Source: Homarus americanus (Eukaryota; Arthropoda; Malacostraca; Decapoda; Nephropidae). From it: a stretch of DNA of 64,000 nt. A program made the translations under genes and the position numbers. This document shows positions 54,863 to 64,000 of the stretch, piece by piece (the stretch's first letter is position 1; the number at the start of each line of letters is the position of its first letter). Below the pieces are notes generated by a model. It was not told the origin of the DNA. It saw only the letters and a list, made by a program, of their open reading frames with translations, and did no database searches. The stretch lies in the NCBI RefSeq assembly GCF_018991925.1, contig NW_024748870.1, positions 5,992,193 to 6,056,192 of the forward strand, read 5' to 3'.

Positions 54863-56164
54863 ATATTATATACAACCTCACGCGAGAATGTTGCTGAGGA
54901 AAGACAGAGCAGAACATTTGTGAAGTTTATGTTATGTTGAGGAGGAGGGAGAGCCAGGGTACACTTGAGGAGGAGTAGGAAGAACAAGAGAAGGAAGAAG
55001 AAAGATTTGGGGAAGGAGGAAGAAAGAGATGAATTAGAACAATGAACTAAGATAGCGGAACAGTGAAAGAAAAAAAAAACAATAAGGTAAAATAAAAAAA
55101 ACCACGAAATTAAACCCAAAAAAATCATAATAAAAATACTCGAAAAAAAATATAAATGAAAATAGATCAAATTAATTTTAGTCGAAAAAAAGCGTAACAT
55201 ATTTTTTTGAGGAAAGTAATTAGTAATAAGTGAATAAAAAATAAAATTACCTGAAATTGATGTAAATAAAAAAGAAAAAGGCGCTTTATATTGTCAGGCT
55301 GAACAGAAAACGAATTAAGAACAGAAAGATCAGGGTAAACCATTATAAAACATCCACTACTTCAAATGCTAAAAAATATCGTGTTTTTGAAGGCTTGAGG
55401 CACCATAAATAATTTCTGTTCAAGAGATATATTATTTGCTATTGGATGTTTTGACTTCGGACTCTGATGAAAATTTTTTTTTATTTATTTAAGATGTACT
55501 CGATCGCTGGTGACCTCTTATGACCTTCATACATACAAGAACGTGTTAAATAATTCTCTTTGTATACGGTGAATTAAAATATAGACTTAATTATGCTAGA
55601 GAGAGAGACAGAGAGAGAGAAATAGACAGAGAGAGAGAGAGATACAAGGAATTTCCAAGAGGAGACAGACATTATTAGAACATGCTTACCTATTCAAATT
55701 TGTCCACCATGCCCCCTGCCACCCACCTGCCACCCACTATCCACCTGCCACCCACATGCCGCCACCTCCCACCCTCCACCCACCTACCTACCACCTAGGT
55801 TTGGTTAAGTTAGGTTTAAGATAGTATATATTAACTAAGATTAGATTAGCGTTAAGATGCTTAGCCAGAGATAAACATTAAGTCAAATAAACAAATCATA
55901 AACATTTCCTCTTTTCCCTCAACAAAAACATCAACAAATATATAATTGAATTTTTCTTTCCTTTAGATACAAACAAATACAAATTCTCGACATATTTTCA
56001 GAGCTCCGTGAGTGGTCTGGGTGCTCTTCCTTAGGCACGTAAATTGCCAATCAGGACCTCAAAGGTTATGGGAAGTTTGCGAACGTCTTTCCAGAGTAGT
56101 GATGATGTGTGTCTCTTTTGAGCACTACAGACATACATACACGTGACACCTTTTAGCGGACTCT
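54858..56164. other. AT- and purine-rich sequence, no supported gene
   Basis: Purine-rich at 54935-55070, A-rich at 55065-55300, GAGA runs at 55598-55643, CCACC-word pyrimidine stretch at 55705-55795. No protein or RNA gene is supported. Confidence 0.45.
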
Positions 56165-56167
56165 CCA

Positions 56168-56365
56168 ACATTATAGTGCCAAGCTTAACTCACTCGCCCC
56201 AACATAGTGCCAAGCTTAACTCACTCGCCCCAACAACATAGGGCGCTAAGCTTAACTCACTCGCCGTAACATAGTGCCAAGCTTAACTCACTCGCCCCAA
56301 CATAGTGCCAAGCTTAACTCACTCGCCGCAACATAGTGCCAAGCTTAACTCACTCGCCCCAACAC
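56168..56365. repeat. 31-bp minisatellite
   Basis: About six copies of AACATAGTGCCAAGCTTAAC + TCACTCGCCCC; GCCGT and GCCGC replace GCCCC in some copies and one copy is altered (AACATAGGGCGCTAAGC). Confidence 0.93.
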
Positions 56366-56427
56366 TCGGACTGTCATGTGTGTGAATATTTATATCACTG
56401 ACGCGGCGGCAACTTCTGTCCTCTTTC

Positions 56428-56540
56428 ATACATACATCCATACATCCATACATACATACACCCATACATACATCCATCCATCCATACATACACACATACA
56501 TACATACATACATACATACATACATACATACCTACCTACA

Positions 56541-56573
<33 letters not shown>

Positions 56574-56683
56574 CCATACATATAATACATACAATACATA
56601 CATACATACAGTACACACATACATACATACATACATACATACATACATACATACATACATACATACATACATACATACATACA
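56428..56683. repeat. (CATA)n tetranucleotide array
   Basis: About 255 bases of CATA with CATC, CCTA and CAGT interruptions. Confidence 0.95.
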
Positions 56684-57124
56684 GTAATCTCAAAAGGTCT
56701 TGGTTATCTGTTTAGCTGCCGTTAATAAGAAGACTTAACAAGGGGGAACTAGATTATGTGATATTCAGGGTGTTGGGAAATGGTGCGTGTAATCTGTTCT
56801 GAATAGGGGAAGGGAGGTAGTTATGCTTAGGACACACTAATGAGAGGGTGGTGAGTGGGAGTGGGGGAGAGGGAGTAGGGGTGGTGAGAGGGAGTGGGGG
56901 AGAGGGTGGGTGCGTAGGGAGTGCACATACAGGTAGAGAGGTGGGGGAGGGGAGGTTAACGAGCAGAACACTTTAGACAATGATGATAATAATATGGCCA
57001 ATAAAGTTAAGGGTGTGTGGAAGGTAAAGGTAACGAGGGAAGGTATTGTTGGTGATTACAGGTGTTCAGGTGATTATAGGGAAGATGAACAATTAGAACA
57101 AGGTGAATATTATGTCTGTCTGTC
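56684..57124. other. Unique sequence with G-rich segment
   Basis: GAGGGAGTGGGGG words at 56840-56950. No gene. Confidence 0.4.
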
Positions 57125-57235
57125 TCTTGTTCTTTCTTTCTTTCTTTCTTTCTTTTCCGTTCTGTTAGATTACGTTAGGATAGGTTGGGTTAGGATAGGA
57201 TAGGTTGGGTTAGGTTAGGTTAGAATTGGATAGAA
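57125..57235. repeat. (TTTC)n then TTAGG-derived words
   Basis: A TTCT run at 57131-57155, then TAGGATAGGTTGGGTTAGG words at 57174-57225. Confidence 0.8.
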
Positions 57236-57394
57236 AATGGAAATAATAAATAATTGTCTTTTTGTCTCCCTCAACCTTTATCTATATACATATTTATTCA
57301 ACTTTTCATCTATTTACATTTTTATTCATATTTTCGGTAATTGACAAGGTGGAAGAGATGACTGACTGATGACTGACTGGATAGATTGTTAGTT

Positions 57395-57672
57395 GATTTA
57401 ATTGATTGGGTGACTGGCAGGTAGATAGATTAACTGGTTGGTTGAATAGTTGACTGATTCACTAACTAACTGACAGGTAGATAGATTAACAGGTTGGTTG
57501 AATAGTTGACTGATTCACTAACTAACTGACAGGTAGATAGATTAACAGGTTGGTTGAATAGTTGACTGATTCACTAACTAACTGACAGGTAGATAGATTA
57601 ACTGGTTGGTTGAATAGTTGACTGATTCACTAACTAACTGACAGGTAGATAGAATAACTGGTTGGTTGAATA
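57395..57672. repeat. 56-bp minisatellite, about five copies
   Basis: Unit: AACTGGTTGGTTGAATAGTT, GACTGATTCACTAACTAACT, GACAGGTAGATAGATT. Copies are nearly identical. Confidence 0.93.
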
Positions 57673-57904
57673 TGAAACTAATTAACTATTCCGATAACTG
57701 GTCATTTGAGTCATTTATTGGCTGGGTGACTGACTGACTAACTTTTGGTGGTGTAGGTAACAATTCAAAATACCTGACCTGACCCTCACCTGGTATAGAA
57801 GAGTAGGAGTCAGGTCAGTCAGTCTCAATTTACTTAAGTCAACATAGTTCATTGATTAGATACGTTCCCAAGATTAGGTTACAGAATTTCCATACGTCGG
57901 CGTA

Positions 57905-58745
57905 GCGGAGTAAGGGATGTGTCGACAGAGAGAGGGATGTGTCGACAGAGAGAGGGATGTGCCGATAGTGTGAGGGGTGTGTCGATAGTGTGAGGGGTGT
58001 GTCGACAGTGTGAGGGGTGTGTCGACAGTGTGAGGGGTGTGTCGATAGTGTGAGGGGTGTGTCGACAGTGTGAGGGGTGTGTCGACAGAGAGAGGGGTGT
58101 GCTTTATTAGTGTGGGAGGTGTGAAGGGACAGTGTGGAGGGGTGTGTCGACAGTGTGAGGGGTGTGTCAGATAGTGTGGAGGGTGCTGACAGTGTGAGGG
58201 ATGTCGACAGTGTGAGGGGTGTGTCGACAGTGTGAGGGGTGTGTGGCCGACAGGTGGAGAGGGGTGTGTCGGCAGAGGAGGGATGTGTCACAGTGAGGGA
58301 TGTGTCGACAGTGTGAGGGATGTATGTCGACAGAGAAGGGGATGTGTTTGACAGAGAGAGGGATGCTGACAGGGGTGTCGGCAGAGGAGGGATGGTGTTT
58401 GAGCTAGGAGGGATGTGTCGACAGAGTGAGGGATGTGTCGACAGAGGGAGGGGTAAAGTCGACAGTGTGAGGGGTGTGTTTGGAAGGGGGAGGGTGTGTC
58501 GACAGTGTGAGGTGTCGACAGTGTGAGGGGTGTCGGGGATAGTGGAGGGGTGTCGATAGCAAGAGGGGTGTGTTGACAGTGAGGGGTGTGTCGACAGAGA
58601 GAGAGGGTGTGTCGATAGTGTGGTGGGGTGTGTCGACAGTGTGAGGGGTGTGTCGGCAGAGTGAGGGATGTGTCGACAGAGTGAGGGGTGTGTCGGCAGA
58701 GTGAGGAATGTGTCGACAGAGTGAGGGATGTGTCGACAGAGTGAA
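57905..58745. repeat. 20-bp minisatellite, about 40 copies
   Basis: Unit: GTGTGAGGGGTGTGTCGACA, with GAGAGAGGG, GGCAGA and GATAGT variants. GTCGAC recurs at the unit centre. The middle (58100-58600) has many small deletions. Minus-strand Thr/Pro/His/Leu frames are artefacts. Confidence 0.94.
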
Positions 58746-58862
58746 GGGACAGGAGATTGGAGGGGATGGGGTAGGGGTGGAGAGAGGTGAGAGGAAGGGG
58801 GGGTAGGAGAGGGGGAAGAAGAGGGGAGGGAAATGGAGGAGGAGGGGAAGGAGAGGGGAGGG
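58746..58862. repeat. Purine-rich GGGGA tract
   Basis: GGGGTGGAGAG and GGGAGGG words following the minisatellite. Confidence 0.8.
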
Positions 58863-58939
58863 CTTACTAATTAATTTAGGGTCACCTGATATAGTTGGCA
58901 TTTAAGGTAACATTGTGTGTCGTATTACCGTCGGTGTTA

Positions 58940-58941
<2 letters not shown>

Positions 58942-58972
<31 letters not shown>

Positions 58973-59003
58973 AACAGACAGACAGGCAGACAGACAGACA
59001 GAG
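58942..59003. repeat. (CAGA)n tetranucleotide
   Basis: About 60 bases of CAGA with CAAA and CAGG variants. Confidence 0.92.
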
Positions 59004-59204
59004 AAGATTATTGAAAAGATAAGCTTGTTTCCATTCTCTCCGCCTCTCATTCACAGGTGGAGTAAAATTGAATTCTTCGCCTGTACGAGAGTGTCGCTGA
59101 TTGACTGATTCATTCACTTACTGACGGAAAAATTCGGCACTGACAGATCGCCCGAAGAATATTTTCACGCAGTTGCTGTTAGCGAGGAATATTCTGTACT
59201 CGTG

Positions 59205-59302
59205 TATGTGTGTGTGTGTGTCTGTGTGTGTGTATGCATGTGTGTGTCTGTGTGTGTGTATGCATGTGTGTGTGTCTGTGTGTGTGTATGCATGTGTGTG
59301 TC
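59205..59302. repeat. GT tract with 32-bp higher order
   Basis: TGTGTGTGTCTGTGTGTGTG + TATGCATG repeats about three times, unit about 30-32 bases. Confidence 0.85.
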
Positions 59303-59479
59303 CGTACAAATATACATAAATTAAGCGATTCTCTGCACATAAAAGTTTTACCTTTATACACGGGACAAAATTTCGCCCCACCTTTCATATTTTTCTGCCC
59401 GATTTTTTTTTTCTCCATATTTACTTTTTAAAAGAAGTGAAATTTACGTTTATGATATTGTACAGTATATAACATCAGT

Positions 59480-59702
59480 GTACACCTGGATAATTAAAGC
59501 TTACCTGGATAATGAACGTACACCTGGATAATTAAAGCTTACCTGGATAATGAACGTACACCTGGATAATTAAAGCTTACCTGGATAATGACAGTGCACC
59601 TGGATAATGACAGTACACCTGGATAATGACAGTACACCTGGAAAATTAAACCTTACCTGGCTAATTAAAGTGCACCTGATATAATGACAGTACACCTGGA
59701 TA
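59480..59702. repeat. 19-bp minisatellite, two alternating forms
   Basis: ACCTGGATAATTAAAGCTT and ACCTGGATAATGAACGTAC (later GACAGTAC) alternate, giving a 38-base higher-order repeat; about 12 units. Confidence 0.92.
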
Positions 59703-59814
59703 GTAATAATACCATAACCATTTCCAAACAAAATATTTATAATCAAAGAGAATTTTCATGCTAATTTTCTTAACTATGCTTATGGGAATAACTGGACGAG
59801 ACAGAGAGGCAATA

Positions 59815-59963
<149 letters not shown>

Positions 59964-60214
59964 ACCTGTGTCACATCTATTGGAAGGTGACCAGAGAACA
60001 AACAGGTGTGCATAGTTCTGAAACATATTTTAGTGTTTTCTGGGGAATTAATGTTTAGAATGTTTACTAAATAGTTTATGTGGGTAAACTGTCAAGTGGT
60101 TAGAGAGAGTACCTAGTTGTTTATTTTATTATGGGGAAATGGTGAGTAGTTTTGTGAATTTATGAGCCAATTTATACATTTAGTTTTTTACCTGTAACGT
60201 AGAATCCCGAATTC
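59964..60214. other. Unique sequence, nothing recognised
   Basis: No supported feature. Confidence 0.4.
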
Positions 60215-60296
60215 ATCTAACCTAACCTAACCTAAGCTAAGCTAACCTAACCTAACCTAACCTAAGCTAACCTAACCTAACCTAAGCTAATCTATT
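60215..60296 (-). repeat. Interstitial telomere-like array
   Basis: CTAAC repeats (TTAGG/GTTAG on the minus strand) with regular CTAAGC variants, about 16 units. No terminal inverted repeats are seen around it, unlike the TIR family. Confidence 0.92.
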
Positions 60297-60620
60297 TACA
60301 GTGTGCTTAGTTTACAGTAAAGAACACGGTAAAAAAAAAAAACATTGTGACAGTACAATATTCAACTCTCCATTGCTTTTGCTTGTAGTGTGTGTATGTG
60401 TATGTGTGTATCGTTGCATGTACAGGTTTGGTCAACGCTGTCATGTTGTTCAATTGTCTATGACTGTTGCTGCCTGCATATTTGTTATTGCCTCATCATT
60501 TCTGTCAGTCTGGGTGGGTACACGTTCTTTTACACTGTTCTTTTGTGTTCTGTTTCTCGTGTAGGTGTCGTCTTAAATAACCTGTGTATAGTTGTGTTAT
60601 ATAGGTGTGGTGATTGTGTG
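60297..60620. other. Unique sequence, nothing recognised
   Basis: Short frames only; no recognised domain. Confidence 0.4.
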
Positions 60621-60624
60621 TTGA

Positions 60625-60705
60625 GATACTGTTATTGTTATTGTTGCTGTTATTGTTATTGTTGTAATTGTTGCTGTTATTGTTATTGTTGTTATTGTTT
60701 TTGTG
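60625..60705. repeat. TTG/TTA trinucleotide tract
   Basis: GTTATTGTTGC-type triplets. Confidence 0.88.
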
Positions 60706-60769
60706 CGTTCCCGATATTGTCTTAACAAATACAATAATATTTCCCTTAAAAAATAACCAACCAACTAAC

Positions 60770-60858
60770 AGAACCAAACACCTGACAGAACCACACACCT
60801 GACAGAACCAAACACCTGACAAAACCACACACCTGACAGAACCAACACCTGACACTAA
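60770..60858. repeat. 17-bp minisatellite
   Basis: About five copies of CACCTGACAGAACCAAA with CACAC variants. Confidence 0.88.
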
Positions 60859-61260
60859 TGAACCTTATCTTATTAACGAAGAGGATCAGTGTAATGACGA
60901 CAGCATTTCCGAGGATATTTTTTGGTGTTGTGTGATGGTTAAGTTGTTAGGTAGTTAGGTAGTTAGATAGTTAGTTGGTTGGTTTACGATCATGATGTTT
61001 AGTCGTTTTTCTCATGAACGATTTAACTAAACAACTGTGTCATAATATTTTTTTTTCATTAATTTTGTTTTTGATTTGTGAAGATCTATTACGTAAGGAA
61101 GATTATATTTATGGTCATTAATTAAGCTGTTAACTTATGAGGAATTATTACACCTGTGCGGTTTTATATTTAAATAATAACACCTGTAATTACGTTTTAG
61201 TTCATACCTGTGTTTTTGTGTTTAAGATAGTGGGTTAAGTTAAACATCCTAATGATACCT
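60859..61260. other. AT-rich unique sequence, nothing recognised
   Basis: GTTAGGTAGTTAGATAG words at 60945-60990; no gene. Confidence 0.4.
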
Positions 61261-61412
61261 GGGTTGGTTAGGTTAGGTTAGGTTAGACTGATTACATTTG
61301 GTTAGGTTAGGTTAGGTTAGGTTAGACTGATTACATTTGGTTAGGTTAGGTTAGACTGATTACATTTGGTTAGGTTAGGTTAGGTTAGACTGATTACATT
61401 TGGTTAGGTTAC
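61261..61412 (+). repeat. TTAGG-containing array, about 35-45-bp units
   Basis: TTAGGTTAGGTTAGACTGAT + TACATTTGG repeats four times with variable TTAGG number, an example of telomere-like words captured in a longer unit. Confidence 0.92.
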
Positions 61413-61647
61413 CAATAATCTTTTAATGTTTATCAAATGAATTACCTGAAACTGTAGACCTGAACATAATTCATCGGCTGTAGGTTTTGAACGAGTTTGT
61501 GATCATTTGAACATTACCTGCGTGTACCTGTGTGTACCTGTGTGTTGGTGGCTCATTTAAAGAGAGGTGACGCACTAATGAGTTTGACCTTCAGGTTGAT
61601 TATGCCCACAGGTGTAGGTATGTGTGTGTGCTTGCGTATAAAGTCAT
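61413..61647. other. Unique sequence, nothing recognised
   Basis: No supported feature. Confidence 0.4.
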
Positions 61648-61648
61648 T

Positions 61649-61649
<1 letters not shown>

Positions 61650-61701
<52 letters not shown>

Positions 61702-61852
61702 ACACACACACACATACACACATACAACGCCATCTACTCCAATTGGGTCTAATTGACACTAATCGCATGAAGTGATTGGATTTTCGCGGGTGACTGGACA
61801 GGACCCTACTGATCCAACTGGCTGTCACACACACACACACACACACACACAC
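61650..61852. repeat. Two (CA)n tracts
   Basis: CA at 61650-61725 with TACA breaks and at 61827-61852. Confidence 0.94.
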
Positions 61853-61869
61853 CTGCCTCATTATCTCCC

Positions 61870-62295
61870 AATATCTCTCAGATCTACCTCAGTATCTGTC
61901 ATTATCTCTCTCAGTATCATTCCAATATCTCTGTATCTCCCTCATTATCTCCTTAGTATCTCTCAGTAACTCCATCATTATCTCAGTACATATTATCTCT
62001 CAGTATCTCATTATCTCTCAGTATCTCATTATCTTTCAGTATCTCTCATTATCTCTCTCAGTATCTCATTATCTCTCAGTATCTCATTATCTCAGTATCT
62101 CATTATCTTTCAGTATCTCTCATTATCTCTCTCTCAGTATCTCATTATCTCTCAGTATCTCATTATCTCTCAGTATCTCATTATTCTTTCAGTATCTCTC
62201 ATTATCTCTCTCAGTATCTCATTATCTCAGTATCTCATTATCTCTCAGTATCTCATTATCATTCAGTATCTCTCATTATCTCTCTCAGTATCTCC
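61870..62295. repeat. 18-20-bp minisatellite, CTCAGTATCTCATTATCT
   Basis: About 22 copies with length variation in the TCTC part; a higher order of about 95-100 bases is visible from CATTATCTTTCAGTATCTCT recurrences. Confidence 0.92.
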
Positions 62296-62392
62296 AGGTC
62301 TCTTGGTTCTCTCAGGCATCTGGTCTTAGGTTTCACCCTACAGTGGTGTCTGATACTGTCTCATGCGAGCTCCCTTATACCCGGATCACATG

Positions 62393-62790
62393 TCTCGTTA
62401 TACACTGAATCTTGTCCTCGTTATACACTGAATCTGTCCTCGTTATATACTGAATCTGTCCCTCGTTATACACTGAATCTGTCCCTCGTTATACACTGAA
62501 TCTGTCCTCGTTATACACTGAATCTGTCCCTCGTTATACACTGAATCTGTCCTCGTTATACACTGAATCTGTCCCTCGTTATACACTGAATCTGCCTCGT
62601 TATACACTGAATCTGTCCTCGTTATACACTGAATCTGTCCTCGTTATACACTGAATCGTCCCTTGTTATACACTGAATCTGTCCCTCGTTATACCGAATC
62701 TGTCCTCGTTATACACTGAATCTGTCCCTCGTTATACACTGAATCTGTCTCTCGTTATACACTGAATCTGTCCCTCGTTATACACTGAAT
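62393..62790. repeat. 23-bp minisatellite
   Basis: About 17 copies of CTCGTTATACACTGAATCTG + TCC, with single-base deletions in several. Confidence 0.94.
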
Positions 62791-62822
62791 CTATCAATTA
62801 TTCTCACCTATACCTCCAAGTT

Positions 62823-62849
62823 ACACACACACACACACACACACACACA
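62823..62849. repeat. (CA)n microsatellite
   Basis: About 27 bases of CA. Confidence 0.93.
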
Positions 62850-63011
62850 GGTACGTTTTGGAACAGTAACTACCTGTTAATTAGATTTATTACCATATTC
62901 TCGGTCGAATTGGTTATTTTTTTAACATTGTTTGTATACCTGTAATCTCTATATACATTGTTTATATACCTGCTGTTTATATACATACTGAATCACTGTA
63001 AACTTTATTGA

Positions 63012-63176
63012 AGAACTAACTAACTAACTACCATAACTATTAACAACTAACTATTAACTAACTAACTATTAACTAACTAACTATTAACTACTAACTATTA
63101 ACTACCTAACTATTAACTAACTAACTATTAACTAAATAACTATTAACTACCTAACTAACTAACTAACTAACAGACA
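63012..63176. repeat. CTAA tetranucleotide array
   Basis: AACTAACTATTAACTA units, about 165 bases. Confidence 0.93.
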
Positions 63177-63204
63177 GACAAACATTAATCTAAACGTGGA
63201 AATG

Positions 63205-63312
63205 GAATGTGGGGAGGAAGGGCGAGAGGAAGGAAGAGAGGGGAGGAGGGGGAGGAAGGAGGAGGAGGAGGGAAAGGAAGGGGTAGAGGGGAGGAGGAAG
63301 GGAAGGAAGGTG
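63205..63312. repeat. Purine-rich G/A tract
   Basis: GGAAGGA and GGAGGGGGAGG words. Confidence 0.85.
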
Positions 63313-63424
63313 GAAGTAAAGTGGTTGGAATCTGGGATGTGTACAAGAGTGATGTGTCTGTTGGTGTGTAGTGATGTGTGGACGCAGGGAGGGAGACAGT
63401 GATATAAAGAGTTGTGTTGGAGAA

Positions 63425-63670
63425 ATGAGAGTGTGATGGAGGGTGTTGGGGTGGTGGATGGAGGAGTGTGTTGGGGGGTTGTGTTGGGGGTGGTGGTGGA
63501 GTGTGTTGGAGGGGTGTGTTGGGGTGGTGGATGGAGGAGTGTGTTGGGGGTGGTGGATGGAGGAGTGTGTTGGAGGGTGCGTTAGGGGTGGTGGATGGAG
63601 GAGTGTGTTGGAGGGTGCGTTGGAGAGGGTGTGGTCGTAAGGGTATGGTTGTAATGGTGTGTTGAGGAAG
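63425..63670. repeat. G/T-rich minisatellite
   Basis: GTGGATGGAGGAGTGTGTTG + GGGGTG units of about 25-45 bases, plus-strand cytosine nearly absent. Confidence 0.87.
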
Positions 63671-63692
63671 GTGATACGGAGGTGTGGTTATG

Positions 63693-63768
63693 GAGGGTTT
63701 CACATATAACAGACTCGATATAACGGAATTCCTTCTCAATATAGTCCGTTAAATAGAGGTTTTACTCT
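63693..63768 (-). mobile_element. pogo/Tigger-like transposon terminus
   Basis: On the minus strand: GAGTAAAACCTCTATTTAAC, GGACTATATTGAGAAGG, AATTCCGTTATATCGAGTC, TGTTATATGTGAAAC. This resembles the ends of pogo/Tigger-type DNA transposons, which begin CAGTAAAACCTC and carry CCGTTATATCG blocks. It abuts TATATA, compatible with TA target sites. Only the end is present; no transposase frame follows, as the G/T array starts just to the left. Confidence 0.4.
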
Positions 63769-64000
63769 ATATACTAACACTAACCTACTATATATACAGC
63801 CTGATTTATTTATCGATTTCCGTCTCTGGGATAAACGAGAAAATATAAATAAAATAAACACGGAATCTTTTACTACGCTGGGTGAAAATTGCGATGGAAA
63901 ACTATGTCCAAAATTTTATCCCTGGTCGTCAACTGTGTCTAAACAAACGGAATCCCGATTATTTTTTTTGGGGGGCATATCAATTAAAGGGTTTCCTATT
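63769..64000. other. Unique sequence to window end
   Basis: A T8/G6 junction at 63962-63975. CGGAATCCCGATTATTTTTT and AAAGGGTTTCC words near the end may belong to another copy or part of the same transposon family. No gene. Confidence 0.35.

Noticed and set aside
60215..60296. Sixth member of the TIR family
   Set aside because: It has the CTAACC core, but I find no TCACCTGAAGATTAG-type ends on either side. The same reason excludes 32118-32146, 57174-57225 and 61261-61412.

Overview
The window reads as intergenic and intronic DNA of a eukaryote, most likely a decapod crustacean (shrimp, lobster, crayfish or crab). I infer this from the extreme density of micro- and minisatellites, the repeated arthropod telomere-type word TTAGG, a tRNA-derived SINE of a kind I associate with decapods, and CR1-like LINEs ending in TTCTTATG octamers. 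The species cannot be fixed from the sequence. There is no complete host protein gene. Two 100-base N gaps (894-993 and 29641-29740) mark scaffold joins.

Layout. 1-10 kb: a degenerate GTCACA-word array, a 17-bp minisatellite, a 27-bp-arm palindrome, a CR1 fragment, and a long run of purine/pyrimidine and G/T-rich simple DNA; the 3' end of a second LINE type lies on the minus strand near 8.6-9.1 kb. 10-20 kb: a retroelement C-terminus, a SINE, a nearly identical 350-bp inverted repeat that carries an exon-like segment, a LINE tail, GATA- and GACATA-based arrays, and the first copies of a TIR element family. 20-34 kb: more simple repeats, a 16-bp minisatellite, an RTE-like LINE end, a 184-186-bp satellite with a 19-bp dyad in each monomer, then 13-bp and 57-bp minisatellites. 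34-42 kb: AT-rich DNA, another LINE end, a TIR copy with a 20-bp core array, a promoter-like CCAAT cluster with a spliced-leader-exon candidate on the minus strand, and a 22-bp minisatellite. 42-51 kb: a composite CR1-like LINE with an esterase ORF1 remnant, endonuclease and reverse transcriptase, split by a Helitron-like insertion and by an unidentified coding remnant plus a 28-bp minisatellite, all between two copies of the same flanking sequence. 51-64 kb: a few exon candidates and many tandem arrays, ending with a pogo/Tigger-like transposon terminus.

The coding signal that can be trusted is almost all from decayed non-LTR retrotransposons of at least four kinds: CR1-like with octamer tail, a (TTA)n-tailed type, a type with a C-terminal Cys/His knuckle, and RTE-like. 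Most long open frames are stop-free tandem repeats, not genes. Host-gene evidence is limited to isolated exon and promoter candidates at 12.8, 38.1, 40.0-40.3, 51.5 and 52.3-52.6 kb. The most notable items are the TIR family with a TTAGG-rich core, the hammerhead-like motifs beside (TA)n tracts, the Helitron-like insertion in the LINE, the dyad satellite and the large inverted repeat.
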